Virus record (IMG/VR): IMGVR_UViG_3300047300_000281
Span: 1 to 43,627 of that record
DNA: 43,627 nucleotides
Source of the DNA: a virus
Strand: one strand, 5' to 3'
In this document: positions 13,725 through 21,722 of the stretch, piece after piece
How positions within the stretch are numbered: position 1 is the stretch's first letter
Layout: each line of letters begins with the position of its first letter
Notes under the pieces: model-generated
Database searches by the model: none
The model's input: the letters and a program-made list of their open reading frames with translations, nothing else
Told to the model about the DNA's origin: nothing
Translations under genes and position numbers: made by a program

Positions 13725-15824
13725 ATGGAAGTTGAAGATCGTCTTGTAATGGATGAAGCTATTGCTTCTGGGCTAAAGGATAGTTCAAAGGCAGACACTG
13801 TAGACCAGCCTGCAGGGCGTATTGTGCAACTTGTGGAATCCCGTTTCCGTAGGGCTTCTGATGCACGTCAGGGTGAAGAGCGTCGTTGGCTTCAATCCTA
13901 TCGTAACTATCGAGGTCTCTATGGCCCTGATGTGCAGTTCACTGAAACTGAAAAATCTCGTGTCTTTATTAAAGTAACCAAGACTAAGGTTTTGGCTGCT
14001 TATGGTCAAATCACAGAGGTTCTCTTTGGTAATAACCGATTCCCTATCTCTATCAACCCTACCACACTCCCTGAGGGCGTCGTAGAGAGCGTCTACATCG
14101 AGACTGCACCCCAGACCAGCCCAAGGGCTCAACAGGCTGTACAGGGCGCTCCTGCGGCCCCTGAGGCTATGCCTAAGCTTCTTCCGGGAGAAACCCTTGT
14201 AGACTTCAAAGAACGTCTTGGTGGACTTAAAAAGACTCTTGCTCCTGTCTCTGATAAACTCAAAGAGGGTGAGGGTGGTACTCCTACCCAAGTTACTATG
14301 TATCCTGCCATGGTCTCTGCCAAGAAGATGGAAAAGAAAATCCACGACCAGTTGGAAGAGTCTGACGCAAAGAAACAACTTCGTTCTACTGCCTTTGAAG
14401 CTGCCCTTTTTGGTACAGGGATCATGAAGGGTCCTTTTGCAGTAGATAAAGAGTACCCTAACTGGACAGAAGACGGGGACTACAAGCCAACTATTAAACT
14501 TGTACCGAATACCTCCTATGTCTCTCTTTGGAACTTCTACCCCGATCCTGACGCCACTAACATGGAAGAGGCTGAATACACAGTTGAGCGTCACAAAATG
14601 TCTCGCTCTCAGCTTCGTGCTTTGAAGCGGCGTCCCTTCTTCCGTAATAATGCTATTGATCGTGCTCTTGTTGGTGGTGAAAGCTACACTAAAGAGTGGT
14701 GGGAACAGGAAATGGAAGACGACGCTCAGGAAGTCGCTACCGAGCGTTTTGAAGTCCTAGAGTTCTGGGGTTTCGTAGACACTGACGTTATCAAAGACTA
14801 TGGAGTAACTATTCCTTCTGAACACTCTAAGTCTGAACAAGTCTCTGTGAATATCTGGGTTTGTAATGGTGAGGTTATGCGCCTAGTCATGAACCCGTTT
14901 AAACCTTCTTACCTCCCCTACTATGCTGTGCCCTACGAAGTTAATCCTTATAGCTTCTTTGGTATTGGTGTGGCTGAGAATATGGACGACACTCAGCAGC
15001 TTATGAATGGCTTTATGCGTATGGCTATTGATAACGCTGCTCTGTCTGGCAACCTGCTTATCGAAGTGGACGAGTCTAATCTGGTTCCGGGTCAGGACAT
15101 GAAGATTTATCCCGGTAAGGTCTTCCGTCGAGAGTCTGGTGCTCCCGGTCAGGCAATCTTTGGGACTAAGTTCCCTAACGTGTCTAACGAGAACATGCAG
15201 ATGTTTGATAAGGCACGGCAGCTTGCTGACGAATCTACGGGCTTCCCCTCTTTTGCACACGGTCAAACTGGTGTCTCTGGTGTTGGTCGTACCGCCTCTG
15301 GCATCTCGATGCTAATGAGTGCAGCTAACGGCTCTATCCGCACTGTGATCAAGAACTTTGATGACTACCTGCTTGGTCCTTTGGGTAAAGCTCTCTTCCA
15401 CTTTAACATGCAATTTGATCATGACCCTGAAATCAAGGGGGACTTGGAAGTTAAAGCTGAGGGCACTGAATCTCTCATGGCTAATGAAGTTCGTAGCCAA
15501 CGTCTGATGCAATTCTTGTCGATTGTGCAGAACCCTGTTCTGGCACCTTTTGCAAAGATGGACTACATCATCCGTGAAATTGCCAAGAGTATGGAACTTG
15601 ATCCCGATAAAGTTGCTAACTCTATGGGTGCTGCAGCTATCCAAGCGGAAATTTTGAAGCAGTTCCAAGCAACTCAACCGCAACCTCAAGCCCCGCAAGC
15701 AGGTCCTGCTGGTGTTCAGGCAACTGATACAACTGGTTCTGGTGGGGGTAACATTGGTACTGGTTCTGTGCCCCTCCCTAATGAACCGGGCTTTGCGGGC
15801 AACACGGGTGAAGGTGCACAATGA
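13725..15824 (+). CDS. Portal protein
   Basis: 699 residues, ten bases after TerL. The N-terminal segment (QLVESRFRRASDARQGEERR, 34-53, then WLQSYRNYRGLYG) and KTKVLAAYGQITEVLFGNNR lead into a long acidic middle. The later segments PYYAVPYEVNPYSFFGIGVA and FAHGQTGVSGVGRTASGISM are typical of large podovirus-type portals of marine phages. The C-terminus is Gln/Pro/Gly-rich (QPQPQAPQAGPAG). It should form the dodecameric ring through which TerL packages DNA. The next gene starts inside its stop (ATGAG). Confidence 0.8.
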   Translation: MEVEDRLVMDEAIASGLKDSSKADTVDQPAGRIVQLVESRFRRASDARQGEERRWLQSYRNYRGLYGPDVQFTETEKSRVFIKVTKTKVLAAYGQITEVLFGNNRFPISINPTTLPEGVVESVYIETAPQTSPRAQQAVQGAPAAPEAMPKLLPGETLVDFKERLGGLKKTLAPVSDKLKEGEGGTPTQVTMYPAMVSAKKMEKKIHDQLEESDAKKQLRSTAFEAALFGTGIMKGPFAVDKEYPNWTEDGDYKPTIKLVPNTSYVSLWNFYPDPDATNMEEAEYTVERHKMSRSQLRALKRRPFFRNNAIDRALVGGESYTKEWWEQEMEDDAQEVATERFEVLEFWGFVDTDVIKDYGVTIPSEHSKSEQVSVNIWVCNGEVMRLVMNPFKPSYLPYYAVPYEVNPYSFFGIGVAENMDDTQQLMNGFMRMAIDNAALSGNLLIEVDESNLVPGQDMKIYPGKVFRRESGAPGQAIFGTKFPNVSNENMQMFDKARQLADESTGFPSFAHGQTGVSGVGRTASGISMLMSAANGSIRTVIKNFDDYLLGPLGKALFHFNMQFDHDPEIKGDLEVKAEGTESLMANEVRSQRLMQFLSIVQNPVLAPFAKMDYIIREIAKSMELDPDKVANSMGAAAIQAEILKQFQATQPQPQAPQAGPAGVQATDTTGSGGGNIGTGSVPLPNEPGFAGNTGEGAQ

Positions 15825-16027
15825 GTATCAAGAAGCTAGTCAATGACCCTGTAATCTGGCAGGGCTTCTTGGAAGAGATTGATTCTTGGCTTGAGCGGGA
15901 GTATAAATTTCTAGAGCAATCTTCGGTTATCGTTGATATTCATAAAGCTCAAGGTTCAATCAAGACACTCCGTAAACTAAAAACACTTCGGGATATCGTT
16001 AATACAAGGGATAAACAAAATGGATAA
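15821..16027 (+). CDS. Small helical protein after portal, 68 aa
   Basis: Starts MSIKKLVNDPVIWQGFLEEI and is predicted all-helical (DSWLEREYKFLEQSSVIVDI). Genes of this size and type follow the portal in several marine phages. Overlaps the portal stop and the next start. It might be a packaging or head-assembly accessory; unproven. Confidence 0.6.
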   Translation: MSIKKLVNDPVIWQGFLEEIDSWLEREYKFLEQSSVIVDIHKAQGSIKTLRKLKTLRDIVNTRDKQNG

Positions 16028-17243
16028 GCTATTTGCCGAGGGTGGCATCAATACTACTGAACAAGTGACTGATCCTATCAGTGGTAACGAGGTTCCTCCG
16101 GGTTCCCTTCCAGAGGAAGTCCGTGATGATGTTCCTGCCAAACTTTCGGCTGGTGAGTACGTGGTCCCCGCAGATGTTCTTCGCTTCTATGGGGTGGCTT
16201 TCTTTGAGAAACTTCGGGCTAAAGCTAAGGCTGGTCTTGAAGAGATGGATAAAGAAGGTCGTATCGGTGGCGGTATTGATGAAGAAGATGATCTTCCCTT
16301 TGACGTAGAAGAACTTCAAGCAGAGGATGACGGCGAAGAAGAGCAAGCCTTCGCTAAGGGTGGTGTCGTCAACCCAGAAGAGCAAGAAATTCTAAACGCC
16401 CAGCCTACCTTTAATCCTAACCAATGGGGTTTCGGTGGAACAACCTACACTCCCCCCGTCTATCAAGCCCCTGTAAACGTAGCTACTAATCCTGCTGTAC
16501 CGGCTCCGGTCATTCCTCCGGTACAAGTTGGTCAAGGCTCTAAAGACGCTGTGGTTGGTTACAACAAGACCTCTGCTACAGGTAGCCAAGCAGAAGGTGC
16601 TCAGGCTGGTGGTAACTGGGCTAAGGACTTGGACTTCACCAACCCCCAGAGTGTTCTTGATTGGGCCAACAAACAAGCTAAAGGCACTCTGCTAGATAAA
16701 GGTATTACTGCTGCTGGCGCACTTCTTGGTGGCCCTCTTGGTGCAGGTCTTGCTGGTGCAGTTACAAAGACTAATAACATTGCTCAGATTCGGGCTGCCG
16801 CACGTCTTGCTGCTGATGCAGGTAACACTACCTTGCAAACACAACTTGAGGACTTGGCGGATAGTCAGCTTGAGGGTTCTCCGGTTAAAAGTATTGTAGA
16901 TACACTTGCTACTGGCAATAAATACTACGAATCTGCTGTTGAAGCTAAAAAGAAGACTGGCGCTACTGCAGCACCTACAACCAAGTCTGATAACAAACCT
17001 GTAGCTTCTGCCCCTAAGAAGTCCGCCACAACAACTACGAAACCTTCAACCAAACCTGTTGTAGGTTCCTCTACAAAAGGTGGCAGTGGGTTGATGAATA
17101 AAAACACTGTCTCTGTTACTGGTACTATTGCAGGTAAGACTGGTGCCACTAAGTCCGTATCAAGCTCAAAAGGTTTGACTGGTGGTGGTAAAGCTAAAGG
17201 TGGGCTTATTCAAAAACCAAACTTGACAAATAAGACCAAATAA
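16020..17243 (+). CDS. Virion or assembly-associated protein, 407 aa
   Basis: The first 90 residues hold a signature common to marine phages: PISGNEVPPGSLPEEVRDDV, then PAKLSAGEYVVPADVLRFYG and a helix (FFEKLRAKAKAGLEEMDKEG). An acidic stretch (100-115), a Pro/Val-rich linker, and an Ala/Gly helical region (TLLDKGITAAGALLGGPLGA) follow. The last 90 residues are Lys/Ser/Thr-rich and disordered with repeated KGG motifs. It lies between portal and scaffold, so a head-assembly role is likely; specific function unknown. Confidence 0.65.
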   Translation: MDKLFAEGGINTTEQVTDPISGNEVPPGSLPEEVRDDVPAKLSAGEYVVPADVLRFYGVAFFEKLRAKAKAGLEEMDKEGRIGGGIDEEDDLPFDVEELQAEDDGEEEQAFAKGGVVNPEEQEILNAQPTFNPNQWGFGGTTYTPPVYQAPVNVATNPAVPAPVIPPVQVGQGSKDAVVGYNKTSATGSQAEGAQAGGNWAKDLDFTNPQSVLDWANKQAKGTLLDKGITAAGALLGGPLGAGLAGAVTKTNNIAQIRAAARLAADAGNTTLQTQLEDLADSQLEGSPVKSIVDTLATGNKYYESAVEAKKKTGATAAPTTKSDNKPVASAPKKSATTTTKPSTKPVVGSSTKGGSGLMNKNTVSVTGTIAGKTGATKSVSSSKGLTGGGKAKGGLIQKPNLTNKTK

Positions 17244-17251
17244 ACTATTCT
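17223..17251 (+). promoter_or_regulatory. Candidate promoter before the scaffold gene
   Basis: TTGACA at 17223-17228, a 17-base spacer, and TATTCT at 17246-17251 at the end of the previous gene. A TCAGGA-GATAAT-TCCTGA hairpin (17266-17283) lies in the predicted leader just before the scaffold ribosome-binding site. The same -10 (TATTCT) occurs in a candidate promoter upstream of the phoH group. Confidence 0.4.
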
Positions 17252-17303
17252 AATAATAAGGCCACTCAGGAGATAATTCCTGACCCCATTGAAAGGATGC
17301 CCT

Positions 17304-18140
17304 TTGACTACTACCCTCATTGATCCTAGCTACAAGCGTAAGAATCAAGCCAAGATTGAACAAGAAGAAAAAGAACTGGAAGACCTTCTTTCTGGTAAAG
17401 CTCAAGAAGAGCCAGAAGTAAAAGAAGAACCAAAAGCTGAAGACAAACCTCTTAACCGAGAGGAAGAGTCTTTTAAGAAGCGTTACGGCGATCTTCGTCG
17501 TTATTCTCAAGAACAAGAGAAGCGTCTGCAAGAAAAGATTGATGCTCTAGAGGCCCGTCTTAATAGTTCTACTGCAACTAATCTTCCTACCTCAGAAGAA
17601 GACCTAGAGGCTTGGATCACTAAACACCCTGATGTAGCCGCCATTGTGCAAGCCATGGCTGCTCGTGAAGCTGAAAAGCGAGTTAAGGGTACTGAAGAAA
17701 AGCTTCGTCAGATTGATGAAGATCGTTATGAACTGACTCGACAAAAAGCAGAACAAGCAATTCGTGAAGCTCACTCTGACTTTGATAGCATCAAAACCTC
17801 TGATGATTTCCATGATTGGGCAGAGGAACAACCTAAGTGGGTTCAGGATGCAATCTATGAAAACTCTGATGACGCCCGTTCTGTAATCCGAGTTATTGAT
17901 CTTTATAAGGTTGATAAAGGTCTTACTAAGGCTGCAAAGAAACAACAAGATCGTGAAGCTGCTGCCTTCGTAAAAGCTAAAGGTAAAACGAATCTTGATG
18001 ACGATACTGGTGCTGCAGTCTATTCGGAATCTAAAGTTGCTAAAATGAGCAATAAAGAATACGAACAGCACGAAGCTAAGATTCTTGAAGCAATGCGCAC
18101 TGGCACCTTCAAATACGATCTTAGCGGTGGTGCACGATAA
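17304..18140 (+). CDS. Capsid scaffolding protein
   Basis: 278 residues. I start at TTG 17304, six bases after AAAGGA; a TTG at 17289 gives five extra residues but lacks a good site. The protein is acidic and mostly helical, with a coiled coil near 50-85 (SFKKRYGDLRRYSQEQEKRL), a folded middle (DLEAWITKHPDVAAIVQAMA) and a basic C-terminal region. Gene order (portal, then this, then major capsid) and composition mark it as scaffold, which guides capsid assembly and leaves or is degraded. No protease motif is visible. Confidence 0.7.
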   Translation: MTTTLIDPSYKRKNQAKIEQEEKELEDLLSGKAQEEPEVKEEPKAEDKPLNREEESFKKRYGDLRRYSQEQEKRLQEKIDALEARLNSSTATNLPTSEEDLEAWITKHPDVAAIVQAMAAREAEKRVKGTEEKLRQIDEDRYELTRQKAEQAIREAHSDFDSIKTSDDFHDWAEEQPKWVQDAIYENSDDARSVIRVIDLYKVDKGLTKAAKKQQDREAAAFVKAKGKTNLDDDTGAAVYSESKVAKMSNKEYEQHEAKILEAMRTGTFKYDLSGGAR

Positions 18141-18144
18141 CTAC

Positions 18145-18172
18145 TTGACAATAAAAAGTCACACTGTATAAC
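18145..18172 (+). promoter_or_regulatory. Strong sigma70-type promoter before tRNA-Thr and major capsid
   Basis: TTGACA at 18145-18150 and TATAAC at 18167-18172, 16 bases apart, directly after the scaffold stop. The best promoter match in the rightward block. It would raise transcription of the tRNA and the major capsid gene above that of the rest of the operon. Confidence 0.65.
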
Positions 18173-18176
18173 TCTC

Positions 18177-18222
18177 GGCAATAACCTCTGGCCCCTTTAA
18201 GGACAACCCAATGGTTATTGCC
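18177..18222 (+). other. Leader hairpin 5' of the tRNA
   Basis: GGCAATAACC (18177-18186) and GGTTATTGCC (18213-18222) form a perfect 10-bp stem with a 26-base loop, ending five bases before the tRNA. It begins about where transcription from the 18145 promoter should start. It may protect the 5' end or guide RNase P or RNase III processing. Confidence 0.6.
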
Positions 18223-18227
18223 ACAAT

Positions 18228-18303
18228 GCCACTATAGCTCATCTGGTAGAGCGCCTGTTTTGTAGTCAGGATGCGCGGGGTTCGAGTCCTCGTGGTGGCA
18301 CCA
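18228..18303 (+). tRNA. tRNA-Thr (anticodon UGU)
   Basis: 76 bases. All four arms pair: a 7-bp acceptor (GCCACTA with TGGTGGC), D stem GCTC/GAGC, anticodon stem CCTG/CAGG with anticodon TGT at 18261-18263, and T stem CGGGG/CCTCG with the TTCGAGT loop. Discriminator A and CCA are encoded. It reads ACA (and, by wobble, other ACN) threonine codons. It lies between the capsid promoter and the capsid gene and so should be made as part of that transcript and processed. Confidence 0.93.
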
Positions 18304-18465
18304 TAACGAATAACACGAGATAGACTACCCAAACTATTTGGGCCTTGTTAGGCTGATCCCCGAGCAACACCCCATATTAGATGGCCTCTTCTGCGCATGG
18401 TTGTTTTCGTTACATAGCTTCTTAGCTATATTTAACTTACGCCATAACATAAGGAGAAACCTCAT

Positions 18466-20462
18466 ATGGCTTTTCAATCCGCTCCGGGCTGGTCCTCGCT
18501 TCCTAACGGCAACTTCTCGCCCGTAATCTACTCGAAGAAAGTCCAACTGGCTTTCCGTAAAAAAGCTATCGTTCAGGATATCACCAACTCCGACTACTTC
18601 GGTGAAATCTCGAACATGGGTGATAGCGTCCGTATCATCAAAGAGCCTAAAGTTTTGGGCCTTCTGGCGGCATAACGCCAAGAAGATAATCCTGTGAATT
18701 GCTGGAAAGCTAAGGGTTCTGAGACCAACCTAAGTTAATCAGCAGCCAAGCCCCGAGAGGGGAAGGTTCAGAGACTAGAACATACATATAATCAAGTAGT
18801 GGCTCGTCGTAGCTAACGAAAGGAAGAAAACGATGGATAAACGTAAAAGAGGCATTCTTTACGGTCTTGCGTTGGGTGATGGAGGTATCTATCTCGATAA
18901 ATCCCAAGCTGCAGGCACAGCTAGGTTGATCATTGGCCATGGGCCTTCTCAGCTTGAGTATCTGCAGTATAAGCAAAGGCTATTGCACAGTGTCTTAGGG
19001 GGTAAAGAGCCTTCCCTGTACACTTCACAGTCTAGAAACTCTACTACGAATAAATTCTACACAAACCATCAAATCTATAAAAACCACACGTACTTTAGGC
19101 AAATGCACAGAGTTCTTTATCCACAAGGGAAAAAGGTCTACTCTGAACAGTTACTAAGTTACTTGACGGACGAAAGTCTTGCTTTGTGGTTTATGGACGA
19201 TGGATCGGGTACGATTTCTTTTAACCAGAAAACAAAAAAGCCTTGTGGCTGTATGACACGTCTTTCGACATACTGCTCAAAAGAAGAGGCTGAATTGCTC
19301 CAAAATTGGTTTACCGAGAAGTATAAAATTACCCCTAAGTTTGATGTAGATAAAAGAAACGGTATGTACTCTCTAAGATTTAACACTAAAGAATCCCGAG
19401 AGTTTGTCCCTATCGTAGCTCCTTACATGTTTTATACTCTTAAGTATAAGATAGCACATGTAGATAAGTATGTTCCAAGAGTGCAGGACACCCTACGGGG
19501 TGAAGATATAGTCCGATCTCTAGAGAAATCTAGAGTAGAGTAAAATTAAAAAAACTCTTCTAACAAAAATGGAAATCTCGGTCTCGGCATATGCTCGTGG
19601 TCAGCAACTGACTGCACAAGACCTGCAGGATGATGACTTCACTCTGGTTGTCGATAAGGCCAACGCCTTCGCTTTCAAAGTGGACGATATCGAAGCTGCT
19701 CACTCGCATGTCAACTTCATGGACTTGGCTACTAACCGCGCCGCCTATCGTCTGGCTGACCAGTACGACCAAGAAGTTCTGGGCTACCTGTCGGGCTACA
19801 AGCAATCGGCTAACCATGCTGCTGCTGATACTGTGAACACCACGACTTCAGGTACTGTTGCTACTGCTGGTGCTGGTACTGACGAACTTCTGTCGGCGAT
19901 GAAACTGTCGCGTCCGTCCTTCGGCAACCTGTCGTCGGCTGGTTCGACTGGGGACTCGATTCCGGTTGGTGCTCGCCTTCCGGGTGCTACCGCTCTGCCG
20001 ACCGCTTACGTTTCGCCCGTCATGCTGATCAACCGTATGGGTCGTCTGCTTGACCAACAGAACGTGGACAAGTCGGGCCGCTGGCTGGTGATCGATCCGG
20101 TCATGATGGAAGTTCTGCAGGACGAAGACTCGCGCTTCCTGAATGCTGACTTCGGTGATTCGGGTGCCCTGCGTAATGGTCTGGCTATTTCTAACTGGAA
20201 CGGCTTCCGTGTCTATGTCTCGAACAACCTGCCTAAAGTGGGTACGGGTCCGAGCACTGTTGGTACTACCGCTCAGTCGACCAACTTCGGTGTGATCGTC
20301 GCTGGTCATGATTCGGCTGTTGCTACCGCTGAGCAGATCAACAAGACCGAGACCTACCGTGACCCCGACTCGTTCGCTGACGTGGTTCGTGGTATGCACC
20401 TCTACGGTCGCAAGATTCTTCGCGCAGAGGCAATCACCGTCGCCCGTTACAATCTGGCCTAA
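18466..20462 (+). CDS. Major capsid protein, split by a group I intron
   Basis: Exon 1 is 18466-18648 (61 codons, ending RIIKEP) and exon 2 is 19572-20462 (296 codons, beginning EISVSAYARG). Joined they encode 357 residues. The start has AAGGAGA upstream. The sequence (GWSSLPNGNFSPVIYSKKVQ, then DLQDDDFTLVVDKANAFAFK) matches HK97-like major capsid proteins of marine podovirus types. Unspliced RNA would give only a 69-residue product ending at 18675. Exon 2 codon use is strongly biased to G/C-ending codons (TCG, CTG, GGT/GGC), unlike the intron and most neighbours, as expected for a very highly expressed gene. Confidence 0.85.
18649..19571 (+). mobile_element. Group I intron in the major capsid gene
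   Basis: 923 bases. The exon 1 end GAGCCT pairs with GGGC at 18657-18660 and gives the required U-G at the splice site; the intron ends in G at 19571. A P2-like hairpin TGGCG/CGCCA follows. The core elements are canonical: P (AATTGCTGGAAA, 18697), Q (AATCAGCAGCCAAGCC, 18737-18752), R (GTTCAGAGACTA, 18766-18777) and S (AAGATATAGTCC, 19503-19514); GACTA in R pairs with TAGTC in S to make P7. The endonuclease gene starts between R and S. Splicing joins KEP to EISV in frame. Confidence 0.9.
18833..19543 (+). CDS. LAGLIDADG homing endonuclease within the capsid intron
   Basis: 236 residues with two LAGLIDADG-like motifs, YGLALGDGGIY (10-20) and ALWFMDDGSGT (117-127), so one chain makes the whole active site. 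The aspartates at 16 and 121/122 are the expected metal ligands. The ribosome-binding site AAGGAAG precedes the ATG. The final residues (LRGEDIVRSLEKSRVE) are encoded by the intron's S/P7 segment, so the C-terminus and the ribozyme core constrain each other. It should cut intronless capsid alleles near the KEP/EIS junction. Confidence 0.88.
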   Translation: MDKRKRGILYGLALGDGGIYLDKSQAAGTARLIIGHGPSQLEYLQYKQRLLHSVLGGKEPSLYTSQSRNSTTNKFYTNHQIYKNHTYFRQMHRVLYPQGKKVYSEQLLSYLTDESLALWFMDDGSGTISFNQKTKKPCGCMTRLSTYCSKEEAELLQNWFTEKYKITPKFDVDKRNGMYSLRFNTKESREFVPIVAPYMFYTLKYKIAHVDKYVPRVQDTLRGEDIVRSLEKSRVE

Positions 20463-20470
20463 GCTAGCGT

Positions 20471-20510
20471 GGAGGGATGACATTAAGTTGTCCCTCCTTC
20501 ACCCCCTTTT
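20471..20510 (+). terminator. Hairpin after the capsid gene, possible partial terminator
   Basis: GGAGGGA (20471-20477) and TCCCTCC (20491-20497) make a stable stem just after the capsid stop. The nearest T run (TTTT, 20507-20510) is ten bases away, so termination would be incomplete. Such hairpins often give a stable 3' end and lower expression of downstream genes. Confidence 0.45.
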
Positions 20511-20527
20511 CCTAGAAGGATAAATAA

Positions 20528-20935
20528 ATGTCTGTTTCGCAATCTCTGCGCAATCAGCCTTACGTGATCGAAAAGTACGTGACGCTGGCTGCTACCTCGG
20601 GCACCACTGTTGGTCCCGCTGTCCCTGCTGGTACGCTTGTTCTGGCTGCTGGTTTTGAAAACCTTGCTGCTGTGCCGGATGTGACCACTTACACCGTCGC
20701 TGTTGGTGATGGTACCACGACCTTCATGGCTGCTACGAGCTTCGATGCTGCCGCTGTGAACACGATCAAGGCTGGCACTACTGCTGGTCTGGTTGCTGCT
20801 GCTGACACCATTGATGCTACCACTGTTATCTCCGGTTCGCCGGGTACCATTGCTGGTCGTATCTGGGCGCTGTGCGTTGAAGTTGACGCTTCGGTGATCA
20901 AAGGTGCTGCGGTCGTAAAGAACCAACTGGCCTAA
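20528..20935 (+). CDS. Head decoration-type protein, 135 aa
   Basis: Starts MSVSQSLRNQPYVIEKYVTL behind AGAAGGA and is Ala/Thr/Gly/Val-rich with a beta-strand pattern (TTYTVAVGDGTTTFMAATSF). It follows the major capsid gene and shares its G/C-ending codon bias, suggesting high expression. Capsid decoration or stabilisation is the natural reading; no specific family is claimed. Confidence 0.55.
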   Translation: MSVSQSLRNQPYVIEKYVTLAATSGTTVGPAVPAGTLVLAAGFENLAAVPDVTTYTVAVGDGTTTFMAATSFDAAAVNTIKAGTTAGLVAAADTIDATTVISGSPGTIAGRIWALCVEVDASVIKGAAVVKNQLA

Positions 20936-20949
20936 TTTAGGCTAATAAT

Positions 20950-20985
20950 AGGCTAGTCTGTGTTTACTCATGGGCTAGCCTTATC
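20950..20985 (+). terminator. Hairpin after the decoration gene
   Basis: AGGCTAG (20950-20956) and CTAGCCT (20975-20981) pair around an 18-base loop and are followed by TATCTAATTT rather than a clean T run. Weak terminator or processing site between the highly expressed capsid genes and the tail genes. Confidence 0.35.
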
Positions 20986-21005
20986 TAATTTCAGGGTCTA
21001 ATTAA

Positions 21006-21722
21006 GTGGCGTATAACTTTCTTGAACTAGTCAATGATGTGAACCGTCGCCTTAATGAGGTTCCTCTCTCAGAGTCTAACTTTGCTACTGCTGCAGGCTT
21101 TTATGCTGCTGCTAAAGAAGCCGTTAATGCGGCTATTCGTCAGATTAACTACGAACACTTTGAGTGGCCCTTTAATCACGTCACTCAGACTGATACCCTT
21201 GTAGCTGCAACAACCCGTTATGCTTTCCCTGCTACAATGAAGACTGCAGATATGGATAGCTTCCGTATTAAAGCTAGTGTGTCGCTTGGGAATACAACCT
21301 CTCGCCTTTCCGTCATTTCCTATGAAGACTATCTAGATCGTTTTGTTGACCAAGAGTATGATACAGACAAAGTAAATCTCCCCCGCTATGTCTTCCGTAC
21401 TCCTGACCTTCACTACGGTCTAGTCCCTGCTCCTGACAAAGCCTACGAAGTGGTTTATGAATACTATAGCCTTCCCGTGGACCTTGTTAATACTACTGAC
21501 GTTCCTTCTATCCCAGAACAGTTTCGTAATATCATTGTTGATGGCGCTATGTACCATGCCTATCTGTTCCGTGGTAATACCCAAGACGCCATGCAAATGA
21601 TGGACAAATTTAAGCGTGGTATGGATCAAATGCGTACGATCTATATTAACCGCTATGAGTATGTCCGTTCTACCGTAATTAATCGCCCATCTAACTTTGG
21701 TGGCTATTCGAGAGTTGGTTAA
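21006..21722 (+). CDS. Head-tail adaptor (tail tubular protein A-like)
   Basis: 238 residues with a GTG start. The opening YNFLELVNDVNRRLNEVPLS, the helix KEAVNAAIRQINYEHFEWPF and the segment YEVVYEYYSLPVDL follow the plan of podovirus adaptor proteins (T7 gp11-like) that form a dodecameric ring under the portal. Its C-terminal helix (AYLFRGNTQDAMQMMDKFKR) also fits. The stop overlaps the nozzle gene (TAATG). Confidence 0.65.
   Translation: MAYNFLELVNDVNRRLNEVPLSESNFATAAGFYAAAKEAVNAAIRQINYEHFEWPFNHVTQTDTLVAATTRYAFPATMKTADMDSFRIKASVSLGNTTSRLSVISYEDYLDRFVDQEYDTDKVNLPRYVFRTPDLHYGLVPAPDKAYEVVYEYYSLPVDLVNTTDVPSIPEQFRNIIVDGAMYHAYLFRGNTQDAMQMMDKFKRGMDQMRTIYINRYEYVRSTVINRPSNFGGYSRVG

Noticed and set aside
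13785-14594. A 269-codon minus-strand frame inside the portal gene
   Set aside because: It lies antisense to a well-supported portal gene, has implausible composition (Cys/Phe/Arg-rich) and no start signal.
18466-18675. A separate 69-aa gene at the start of the capsid locus
   Set aside because: Its last codons lie in the intron; the first 61 codons join exon 2 in frame after intron removal.
19569-20462. A free-standing capsid protein starting at the ATG at 19569
   Set aside because: The ATG straddles the 3' splice site (its G is the last intron base). It has no Shine-Dalgarno sequence and would lack the conserved N-terminal 61 residues.
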